Positions 35,701 through 47,700 of a DNA stretch of 64,000 nucleotides are shown here, in pieces. Source of the stretch: Semisulcospira habei (lineage: Eukaryota > Mollusca > Gastropoda > Semisulcospiridae); NCBI GenBank assembly GCA_036245525.1, contig BTPG01000003.1:140462120-140526119 (forward strand), read 5' to 3'. Position numbers and translations under genes: made by a program. Each line of letters begins with the position of its first letter. The stretch's first letter is position 1. A model generated the notes under the pieces. The model did not search any database, was not told where the DNA came from, and was given only the letters and a program-made list of their open reading frames with translations.

Positions 35701-38700
35701 ATCTTGGGGCAGGAGTACGCATAATCTCCGACAGCTCGACAGTGGTGGCCTACATCCAGAACCGGAGGTCTAGGAGGCGCTAAGTCTACACCCAGAGACA
35801 TGGTTTGGAGTGGGGGTAGACAACGGACACGCCTAGCAGACGGTCGGGGCGCTCCAACACATCGCATATTCGCCCCTCTTTGGACAAAGCATCTGGGTTC
35901 GTCACGTCATTCCGCCGGCTGTCATCGCCCTGAGAGGAAAGCTGCAACGATGACCGCATCGAGTGGCCCAGTGCGTCACGTCGCTCCCTCGCAAACTTCG
36001 GGATCTAACGGAGGCATTGGGCAACCACTCGGCAAGACGGCGGCGGACAACAGAGGTTCTTCTGAAGACTCCCGATGACCACAGAGGATGAACATCTACT
36101 TCCGCCGGCAGTGATGTGGAGTCTCTTCCGGGTGGTACTGTGCTAGTGGTGGATAAGGAGGCGTGGATGCTGTAGGTGGCTCCCCACAGACTACAGACTC
36201 GGACGCGAGGAAGCAGAAGCGAGGCTTGGACAGGACTGCGCCCGGGGTTCGCTTCCCCCTAGCGGATGCGGGTTTCATCGAGAGGGTGAAGCCTTCCATT
36301 AGCAAGTGTCTGGAAAACACCTGGGACTTTGTAGCCTCGGTTCGTCGGAGCGGGACACGCACGGAGCTAGTGACAGGCTTTACCACCCCGCAGCCTACTT
36401 CTTGGCGGAGATCGCCGGCGGCAAAGGGATATAAAGGGACGTGCTGTTGTGACAGGTTCCATGCTCCCCAGGTCTTTTGGGATAAGACAGCGGTGGAAGG
36501 TTCCGCGCGAGGACATTCTTCTGTGGGACCGACTTGGCAGATGACAAGGCGACAGCACAGGATCTCTTGTCACCTCGGCAGGATTGTCTCCACTCGCTCC
36601 AGTCAGCGGTGGTTAGATGGAAGCTTTGGGCTACAGCATGACTTGGTGATGCCCTGCCTAGAAGGAGACCACGGAGGTGGGCTACAGTAAGCCCTGACGG
36701 TGCAGATCAGAGAGCTCCACGCGGACTTGATAAAGGAATATTATGACATCATTTTTATTTGGGTCCCAGGGCATCTGGGCATCAAAGGCAACAGGATCGC
36801 AGATTCTGCTGCCAACGATGCACGCAATGACCCTGTCCTTGACACACAGACTGTTTATAGTGATTTTAGACATGTGACTAGTGCGTACGTAGCCCGTGAG
36901 TGGCAGTCCGAGTGGGACAAAGAGGAAGCTAACAAGCTGCATGAAGCCCTTCCTAAGTTGTCTGACGGTCTACCTTATCGCTGCGGCAGCCGCCGTGAGG
37001 AGACTGTCCTGGCTCGGCTCCACATTGGGCACACGTATGTTACGCACTCTTATTTACTAAAACAGGAGGAGCGTCCATGGTGTTATGCCTGCGACGAGCA
37101 GTACTCTATTCAACACTTTTTGTTGTCTTGTGCTGATCTAATCGACACAAGGCATAAACATTTCACAGCAGACTCCTTGAAGGTTTTGTTCCGGGATGTG
37201 CCCCCAGACAAGATCTTTTTTTGAGAGAGTGCCATATTTTTAATAAGATTTGAGCGTTTATAGACATTAGACTATGATATTTCTATTATTTTGACCTTTT
37301 TGAGAGTATGTTTTCTTTAAAGACCTGTGCGACATTTTAGCCTGATATATTTTTAAGGTATATTTACATCATGTATTAAGACCTTTCTTTTAGTCTGGCT
37401 GACCAGAATTTTAACCTTCCCGCCGTGAGATGGTCTTAGTTGCCTGCTCGGTGTTAAATCCAAATAACTAACTAACTGGAGACTAGGTGACGTCTAGCGA
37501 CGGCTTTGGCGCTTACTAGTAACTTCGGCCCTGCGCTGGCAACTACTTGGACGGTTGGCCCTCTGGAACCAGATGGCGAAGCGTGGGAGGACCCGGACTC
37601 CTGGCTGATGCAACGCCACCGACGCGGATTCCAGGGCATCGGAGGCAAGTCCGACGGGGGACCAGCACCCAGATTGCTGTCTAGGCAGGGAGTGCCTGAC
37701 CAATGCTCGTCAGATGGAAACAATGGCTTGCGCTATGGAAGGTATGGGTGCGCTCCAGCTACTCGACAATGGCTTACGATATGGACGGTACGCTTGCGCT
37801 CCTGCTACTCGACAAGGGCTTAGTCTACGTAAGGTACGGGTGCGCTCCGGCTACTAAAAGGTCAAGGTTTCTTCATGTAGCACTTCTGCCGGTCGTGCAG
37901 TGATCGGGCCAGCACTCATCGGACACGGCGCTTCGGAGGTCAGCTCAACGTACGCGCGGATTCCTCTTGTGGCAGGGTCAGTGGCAGCGTAAGGAGTGTT
38001 ACTACACCCGGCTGCCTTCCAACTACTCTACGCTTGTGAGGAGACTCCGATGTTAGGCCATTCCTACTGTAGTGGAACAGGAAGCTGCTTCCTCTGTCGC
38101 CTCCAGACCGGATCCACAAGCCTTCGATGGGCTCCTTTGAGGAACGGACTCCTACCGGCTTCCACTGATGATGCTGGGAGACCTAACAGGAAGAGGTTTG
38201 GTACAGCCCTTCACAAACCTTACGTTTCTGGCAAAGAATCACCTCCCAGCATCGCGCCCCAAGTATTGACCATCCGTCCTCAGGACCATGGAACAGGACG
38301 GAGAATCCCGCTGACAGGACCCTGTCAGGGCGCTTAAAGTTACCTGCGCAGATCTAAGCCACTAATACAAGGGCGCTTGCGCCTATTCCTGCCCTTGGCT
38401 CCGGGCAGACGAGACATATCTGCGCAGACGATCTGATCCTGGCTCCGGGCATACAAGGGCTTGCCCCTGCACAAAACAAGACCTTGCGTATCAGGGCACA
38501 TGAAGTCAGAGCAGTGGCAACGAGCATCGCCTTGACTGCAATTGCGCGGTCAGCGACATTGTGGCAGCCGTGGGCTGGCGGGCCGAATGTACCTTCGCCC
38601 GCTTCTACCTATGAGATATATCCGGCCAGCGTGACAACCTGGCCTTACTGGGGGACATATCAGCAGCGCAGCACTCCCTCCAGGTGCCTCAGGCGCCGTT

Positions 38701-41700
38701 GGTAACGCCTAGCTAAAATTGTCGGGAGTGGGCGCGTAGGGTGGGACCCTCAATTTACACGCAGAGGCGCTTGGGCGTGGGTCAGGTAGCCCAGGAACTG
38801 CGGCACCCTCCTCCTATTCACCATTTTTCCTAGTAGTAATGCTGTCGGTAATGATTTTGAGGAAATAAATACATTTTTCTCTAAAATGTATTTTTTCGAA
38901 AAATACTTACCGACGGCATTACTCAGAGATCCCTCCCGCCTTCCCCGCTTACCGCAGTCGAGCTAAGACTCGGAGACTGCTGGGAAACCGTGAGCGCGCC
39001 ACCAGATAGGGAGGAGGGGAGGCCACCCCGGGTGTCCTGGTAACGACACCCCTAGTGATTCAGATTGCCTCCCCTGTGGTAATGTACACACTTCTGCACC
39101 ACTTGTAGAGCACCTCTTGAGACTGTTAACATTTCTCGAGATTGGGTGCCAGTCATCAGTCCTGGAAGCAGATTCCGCTTTTTCCAAATGACAGAAAGCT
39201 GAATCCAGTCTGTTACATCTGCAAGAGGCATACATTTTCATGAGCCACTGCGTCCACAGGGGCTTATGAGTATTTACGTCTCTTGCTGACCATGCATCAT
39301 GGGGCTTAGTCCGTTGACTGCCTTCAGTGATTTAAATTTTTTTACAGTCACCCATGAAACTAATTTTTCTCTGCTTGAAAACAAAATTTCATAATAATAT
39401 TTGATTAGTTTGAAATAGATTGTGAAGCTTGATTATGTGCATCTCTTTTTAAATGCTAGCGCCAAGCTATTTTAGCCCACCCTCCATTGTACTGTCATGG
39501 CTGATGCGTCTACCAGCACTAGTAAACATTCTGTATGGATGCTTCCTACCTTGTGACATCCATTAGAAGGTATGAAAGAATGAGCAGAACTTCATTTTAT
39601 ATATAATTTTGTTACTCTTTGCACAGCTTCTCACGTTGATGACAAGTTGAAAACAGTGGGAGTGGCCGATAAAGAGCTACAGGGACATAAGATCTTTGAA
39701 ACACCTCTCATTGTTGTGCCAGGTCAGTGCAGTCCTTACTCTCTCCTCTGTCGAGAAATAGTGAATGTGAGTCGGGCGCAAGAGGTATAGATCCTCATGC
39801 GGGGGCTTATGAGGATCTATGCCGCTTGCTGGCTTGTTTTGTGTCCATGTGCCTTTGAACGGTTGGGGTTCTTGGTGTTGAATTAACCCCTTCACTGCTG
39901 ATTAAATCTGAACACCACCCAACTGCAAGAGGTTTAGATCCTCATGAGCCCCCGCAGTTGCGGGGGCTCATGAGTATCTAAACCTCTTGCTGAAACCACT
40001 TTGTATCCACATACCTTTGACGGCTTGGGGTCTTTGATGATGAGTTCACAGTGATTTGCAAAATACTATATGGGTTAATGAAGATTAAAATAAACACTAT
40101 TATGTCCTCTCTCAGCAAAGGGGTTAAAGCGGTCCAGTCCTACTGCACAAGGCACAGATCCTCATGAGCCCCAACAGGGCTGCTCAGGCTCATGAGAACT
40201 TTTGTCTCTTGCTGACAGACGCTGGCTCCATTGGTATCTTTAGACTGAGAGAAATCATCTTGATTAACATAGTCGACATGTGCAGCATCCAGACACATGG
40301 CTTTGTGCTGCGCATCTGCATAAACACACTGACCACTAGGACTCAAAGGCAATATAGCTCTTATTTGTAGACGTACATTCAGCTGTATCATTATCATAAT
40401 TATATCTGTGACAGTATTTTCTACTTCTGCTGTTTTAGGAATGAACCACAATGCTCTAGTGAGAACTCTTGAAACAACACTGATGCAGCCAGGCATCAGA
40501 CTAGAGAATGTTGTGGTAAGCCTATTAGTTTAACTCATTGGAGGCATACTGCATACGGATATGTGCCGAATAACCACACATGCATGCATCGTCTCATTGA
40601 ATTAACCCATTCAACCCTTACACATGAAATAAAACGATCCTGATAGTTCAAGGGTGATGCAGTGTTTAGGTAAATCAATCATTTAATCCTTTGGCTATGA
40701 GTAGGAATCATCGTGACAAAAACCACTTCTGACAGCCAAAGGGTTAACCTTTTAGCCTTGACACACTACAGTAGGAGGTAGAACGATAAAGATAGTTCAA
40801 GGTTTGTGCCAGATTGGCCCCATGGTCATGGTCATCATGAATTATCATGGTCAATTTATGTCCTGAAGTGAGATCTGAAGATGTCCTTTGAACCCAGGCC
40901 ATCCTAATTCCTGTAATCTCTTTTTGTTTCCTTCACGGCTGTTCTCCACCCAGCACAGCAACATAAACTTCCAGATCATTAAGGAGGATGCTCTAATAAA
41001 AGAAGAAGAGACAAATTCCAAATTTTGGAATTTCTACCTTACCGTTCAGTCTTGTTAACCCTTTTCATCCTGATACACTACTGCATAAAATTAATTTGAC
41101 TATGATAGTTCAAGGATGGTGCCAGAATATCTTGGTGTCTTAGGCACCAAGATATTCTGGCACCACCCTTGAACTAGAATTATTGATCTATCTCCTAATC
41201 TGTAATGTGGCCTTCATAGGATATTAAGAAAATGTAAAAAAAATCAGCCTCAAGATGTAATGGGTTAAATCAGAATATCAGAAATGTATTTCACATTCTT
41301 GCTTTATTTTCATTTATGTATATATTTGCTTTCTTTTTTTTTCTTTTTTCTTCATTTTTTTGTTCGTTGAGGGGGTGGGGTGGGGGCGGGGGGGGGGGGG
41401 GGGGATGTGAGGCTGGGGGCACTAAGAAAAAAGAATGATATAATTGATGGCTTATGTGTGATGTACGTACAGTACAGAATTCAGATTGTTGTACCTCTGA
41501 CCTTACACTCGACAGGTGATGTGGGATGAGAAGTTTCCGGAACACGGGGAGCTGGCCCAGCTGTTTGGATTCAAGAACTACAGCCTGCCCAGCAGTGTCA
41601 ACTACACAAGTAGGTCACAATAGACAGGAGACTACAAGTTGCTGCTTAACCCCTTCACTGCTGAGAAAAATTGAGCACGACTCAGCTGCAAGAGGTACAG

Positions 41701-44700
41701 ATCCTCATCAGCCCCTGCAACTGCGGGGGCTCATGGGGATCTATGCCTCTTGCTGAAACCACCTGGTATCCATGTTCCTTAGATGACTGCGGATCGTTGT
41801 TGTTGAATTAACTCATTCAGCCCTCACGCACTACAGCAGGAGATGGGTCGACCATGATAATTCAAGGGCAGTGCCAGATTAGCTTGGCACTGACAGGCGC
41901 CTGTCGGTGCCAAGCTAATCTGGCACTGCCCTTGAATTATGATGGTCGATCCATCTCCTGCAACAGGTGCATAGTCGTTAGATGACGCCTCCAAAATTTA
42001 TGGAAATATGTACGCCGGGCTGAATGAATTAATAAAGAGCTCAAGGCAAAATCTGCATCCACGGGCAGTGAAGGGGCTAGTCAAAGTCAGATGAAATACA
42101 GTGAGACGCCCAGACAGTATACAGATCACTGGAGTGTGTGTCCTTGAATAGTGGTTGCACAGTTACTCCTGGATCAGTACCATTCAGACTGTAAAATTTG
42201 AGGTCACATTTGTTTTCTCAAAACACATTACCGATGGTATTACTATAAGGAAATGGTTTCTTAGCTAGTCTAATTTTAGCCCAAAATTGTTGTGTACGAG
42301 AATGGTCATGATGGCAGGTGAGGGGCGCCATAGCCTAGGCGGAACCCGGGTAGCCTCCCTTCCGGTTCAAACGCGCATGCGCTACAGCGCTTACACACCA
42401 GTCAGTTTTCTTTGCTAGTCACAGAAGGTTGCGTACGAAAGGACTCTATCTTCAATAGGACTCTAGCTTCGTTTCTTGGTTGTGAAAGTGAACAAGGAGG
42501 GATACCGCTCGTGTGGTTTTGGGATGGTGTACACTGCGCCTTCCTTGTGTTAGGCTTGAACGCTTTCGTGTGGAATTCTTCGTCGGTCTTGGGCCTTTCA
42601 CCGGTCGAGGCGGCGCCATTCTGAACTGTGCTCACGCGACTTGTGGCCGGTCGGGCCCTAGTGCGTGGTGCTTTCTTGTGCCTGGAACTTCTACTTCGCC
42701 CTGTCGACTGCTCAGAGTGCCGGGTGTTAGAGGGGCCCTTCCGGATTTCTCGGCGGTGTTCCTGTCGTCTGGATTTCGTCGTGACTCGGACGCCCACTTC
42801 TCTCCGGCCATCGTCCGGGACTGGGTCGAGTCTGCCTTCAAGCCATGCGGCCTCGACTCCTAGGTGTTCTGGTGGGTCTTCGACCTTGTTGGTGCCTTAC
42901 TTCTTCGGATGGCCAGGTAAAACCTACGTTATTGCCTACGTCAGGCGCTCAAGGGTTGGGGTAGAGCGCCGGGCGTCGGCTTACACTGTGCACTGTTCGT
43001 TCGTTCGCGCGGTTTCGTTTGCGGGCCCACGGGGGCACGCTCGCTCGCAGCTCATTGCACATTATGTTTTGCAGTTGGCAAGTCCGCACATGCACTCGAT
43101 GTGGGCAGTTCCAGTGGCCGAGTGACGAACATGTTGTTTGCCTACCCTGTTCCGGTTGTGCCTCCACGCGTCCGTGCTGGGTCTGCACCCCATGGCTGGA
43201 GGAACAGTGGACCCAGCTTTGGAGTTTCTACGGCCGCGAGAGGCCGACACCAGCACGCAAAAACTATCCCACACCAGTACGCGCCACAGTCCAGTCGAGT
43301 GGCCCTTACCGAGTGTCTGAGCCTTCACCACTGCGGCTTCGGCCGCGAGCTCGTGCTCTAGTACCGGCAGCCACCACAGTCCAGTCGAGTGGTCTCTGTG
43401 CGATCAAGGATACTCGAGTGCCACGGGCTAGGCCTCGAGACAAGACTCCGGTAGCCACCACAGTCCAGTTGAGTGGTCTCTACCCAGTAGTGACGACCTT
43501 ACAGGCACTAGATAAGGAACGGGTTCGGGCTCCAGCACCTGCTGACTTTGCAGGCCCGACGAGTACGGACCACCAGGTCGCTGAGCCGCACACAACACAG
43601 ATGGGTTCTGCTGCTCCCGCCTCCTCGTCCGCCACTGGGGACCAGCGCAGAGTTTCGGCGCCCCGCTCGGGTTTTTCCGTCCGGGCTACTAGGTCGGACA
43701 AGTCTACTCACCGGACGCGCTCCCATTCCCGGACACGAAGCAGTCGACACAGCGCGACTTCGCTACGAGTTACGCCCCGTCTACGGTCCGAACGGAACCC
43801 AGCTTTTCGTCGTCAGTCCCGCTCTAGGGACAGGTCGACTCGCCGACGGACTGCTTCCCACCGCTCAGATTCTAGCCGACCTTCACGGGCACGTTACAGG
43901 CACGACTTGACTCCTCCGTCGGCGTCGCGCCACCTCAGACATTCCCGGTCCCCACGCCGCCGCTCCCGCTCCATGCGTCTTAGTGCCACCCGCCGCGACC
44001 GCTCTCGACAGGTTCGCAGGTCAAGACGTCATGCTTCACGCTCGTCGTTGATCGATTCACAGGACCCTTCGTCAGTCAGGCCCGTGCGACACCGCTCTCC
44101 TGTGAGAGACACGCCTCCCAGGGCGACGACCACCTCCCACGCCGTCGTGGGGAGTCTTTCGCCCCGTCTTGGAGTGGACCCGACCCACCGCGCAGCCCCG
44201 GTAGAGGAGGACGCCCTCAGCTTGAACCCCGAGGATTCGATGTCAGCACTTCTCCAGGTTCCCAGCCCCGCCCCGTCCGGTCTCTCTCGCGGTGACGAGG
44301 ATTTTCCGCCGGCTGCCATTGGACATAGATTGGAGACCCTGCGGGCCCTTGACGAAGCTGCACGTCTCATCGCAGCCTGCCTTCCTGCGGACGATTGCCC
44401 ACCCTCCCCCCTCCTCAAGAGGAAAGCCTTTGTCGATGCGGAGCGACAGAACAAGCGGTTCAAGTCACTTCCCCAGCCGCCCGGGTTCCGGGAGCTACGT
44501 GATGCGTTTTCCGCTCATCACGCGCAAGGTGCCTGTGGTTCGGCATTCTTTTCAGATTCCAAGTGGCCGACAGGTTTAGATATTTCCTTTCGACAGTCAT
44601 AGTACGTGGGCCACACACAACACTTCTCCTGCCCTCTTCCGACGGCGGACTCCTCGGCAGTGGCCTTCGCAGGGACTTCCTTATGTCAGTCTCTCCTCCC

Positions 44701-47700
44701 CGGGGTGGAACAGATGGCGACTCAAATTTGGAACGCCCTGGCAGCGGCTGGATTCCTGGATTTGGTCACGCAAGCCATCGTTCGCCGTGTCGAGGACGCT
44801 TGGCATCCGTCAACTTCTGCTCTGCTGGGAGACCTGCTGGCCCTCGCGGTTTCAGGGAACCACGCCGTTTACCACGTCGCCGTCAACACCATGGCATCCG
44901 CTTCCAACTGCGACTTGCTATGTCGGGATGCGATCCTCCGTTCTTGCCCCATCCCTCCGGACGTGAAGACTCAGCTTCGTCAGGCGCCCCTCGGCGGTGA
45001 CCTCCTGTTGGGCCCCGCCTGGCTTACAGTGAAGGAAGCTAACAAGGACGCCTGGCCCAACCGCCCCGTTCCGGCTTCCTTTCGATCAGCTCGCAAGGCC
45101 CCGGGTCGCCCCCTGCGGACCGCTAGACCCGCCAATCGTCCATTCAGCAGAGGTGGACGTCTACCCCCCAGAGCTCCAGCTTTTCCTTGCTCCCGACCTC
45201 ACACCGGTCCTGAACCCCCCCCCCCCCCCCCCCCCGCCCGGACCTGGCCCAGACCAGCCCGGCGCCCCAGGCGGGGCAGGGCCCACTGACTGTCTCCCTC
45301 TTCAGCACCCGCCGACCTCTTCCGGGTCTCCAGTCGGTGGGAGGCTGGTGCTTCGCAGTCACGTCAGGCAATCGCTGATACCGGACGACCCGTGGATTCT
45401 CACAACGATTTCCCAGGGACTCCTGATCTCCTTTCGGTCACCGCCACCCCTGCGCCGGACTCTGGTGTGGACTGCGGTACCGATAGACCAGCCCAGAGCT
45501 GTGGCGCTCTGCGCCGAAGTAGCCGGGTTGCTTCAAAAGTCCGCCACGGAGGTTGTGACGCGACATGACTTCCCAGCTTTCTACAGCCGACTCTTCGTGG
45601 TGCCCAAGCCGGGCGGCAAGTGGTGTCCTGTGATAGACCTTTCGGCTCTCAACAAGTTCATCGTCGCACCATCCTTCCACATGGAGACTGCCCGGGCCCT
45701 TCGCTCCGCGGTGCAGCCGATGGATTTTGCCGTCGGCCTGGACCTCTCGGATGCGTACCTGCACGTTCCCATGCATCCAGCCTCCAGACGTTACCTACGG
45801 TTCGCTTTCAAGGGTGTCGTCTATCAGTTCTGCGCACTTCCTTTCGGCCTCAACCTCAGCCCCTGGGTCTTCACTCACATCATGGACGCAGTGGTAGCCA
45901 GAGCCCGTCGAACATCCACGAGCCCCACGTCGAACTACCTAGACGACCTGCTCTTGAGGAACCAGGACGAGTACGCCCTGATGGAAGACCGAGATGTCCT
46001 GCTCCGCCTCCTCGAGAATCTGGGCTTCCTGGTCAACTTCGGCAAGTCTGACCTCATTCCGGCACGACACTTCGTACATCTAGGCATGGAGTTCTGCACC
46101 GACCTCAACATCGTCCGGCTACCGGAGAAGCGCATCCAGAAGCTGGCGAGTCTAGCATGGCAGGTGTCTCAGATGATGACGCTCCCCGCCAGGCAGTGGC
46201 TTCAGCTTCTGGGTCTGACAAGTGCTGCGGCAGATCTGCTTCCTTTAGGACGTCTCTACTCCCGTCCTCTGCAATTACATCTCCTCCTTCACTGGCGACC
46301 ATCGTCGGCCGATCTCGAGGCTCCGGTTCCGGTCCCTACCATGCTCCGTCCTCACCTGCTGCGCTGGGCGGATCCCACCTGGCTCGCGATGGGAGTCCCG
46401 CTGTCCTCGCCATCGCCCTCCCTCTTCCTCTGCGTCGATGCGAGCCTCGCCGGTTGGGGAGCTCACCTCCTTCCATCGTTCGAGACTGCCTCCGGCCTGT
46501 GGCCCCTGGAATCGCTGCCCCGACACGTCAACTGGTTAGAACTGAAGGCGGTCTGGCAAGCCCTCCTGGCGTGGGAGCCCCGACTTCTACATCAGCAGCT
46601 GTTGGTGCTTTCGGACAACGCCACGGTCGTCGCCTACATCCAGAAGCAAGGCGGGACCCGCTCTCCCTCACTCTGCATACTCCTTTACCAGGTATTCCGC
46701 TGGTGCGAGGATCAAGACTTTTCTCTTCGCGCGCGTCACATTCCGGGTCATCTGAATGTGCTGGCCGACTCCCTCTCCCGACGCGGTCAGCTTCTTCATA
46801 CCGAGTGGTCGCTGCGTCTCGACATTTTTCGAATGATCGGCGCAACCTGGGAGACACCCATGATCGACCTCTTCGCCACGAGATGGAATCACCAGCTCCC
46901 TCTCTTTGTCTCTCCTATTCCAGACCCTCTGGCCTGGGCAGTCGACGCTCTATCCATACCTTAGGACAGTCTGGTCGCCTACGCCTACCCTCCCACGGTG
47001 CTCGTCCCCAAGGTTCTACTCAAGTTCAGAGGGTGCAATGCGATCCTGTTCCTGGTGGCGCCATTCTGCTGGACCAAGTCGTGGACTACCGACCTACTGA
47101 ACCTCGCCACGGCCCCCCCCCCCCCTCCCCCTGTTACTGCTCCCCATATTGCGCACGATGCTCAGGCAACCACGGCAGGCGCTGTACCACCCGTGCCCAG
47201 AGCGTCTCCGCCTCCACGCCTGGAGGTTGTCTGGCAAGCCCTCACCGCTTGGTGCTAGAGGCTTCTCAGGTGCGGCAGTGGACGCGATCGCTACAGCCCG
47301 CAGAGCCTCGATCAGACGAGTCTATGAAGGCAAGTGGAGAGTACTCTGCTCCTGGTGTGATGACAGTCGCCTCTCCCCCACCGATTTGACAGTTCCTCAG
47401 CTTCGCTACAGCCCGCAGAGCCTCGACCAGACGAGTCTACGAAGGCAAGTGGAGAGTACTCTGCTCCTGGTGTGACGACAGTCGCCTCTCCCCCACCGAT
47501 TTGACAGTTCCTCAGCTGGCGGATTTCTTCCTCTGGCTGTTCAACGACCAGCGGTTAGCACCCATCACCATCCGCGGCTACCTGGCCATGATCGCTGACA
47601 CGTACAGGCATCTGGGACGACCCGACCCGGGTTCCTGCAAGGACCTCGCCGACCTGATGGGCCACTTCGGTCTACAATGTCCCACGGCAGTTTACCCTTC

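Larger units (their letters stand above)
35221..39110 (+). mobile_element. DIRS-like retrotransposon D5, highly degenerate and rearranged
   Basis: An internal complementary region (38827-38925), a recombinase remnant (38000-38700) and an RNase H remnant (near 35727: [12 protein letters not shown]) show DIRS origin. It is filled with short tandem repeats (35310-35690 and 37700-37860) and interrupted by an I-like LINE (36690-37475). The left boundary is uncertain. Confidence 0.55.

Noticed and set aside
42402..42863. Frames around the left inverted end of D6 as extra genes
   Set aside because: They lie in the non-coding leader of the DIRS element before the gag start at 42909.
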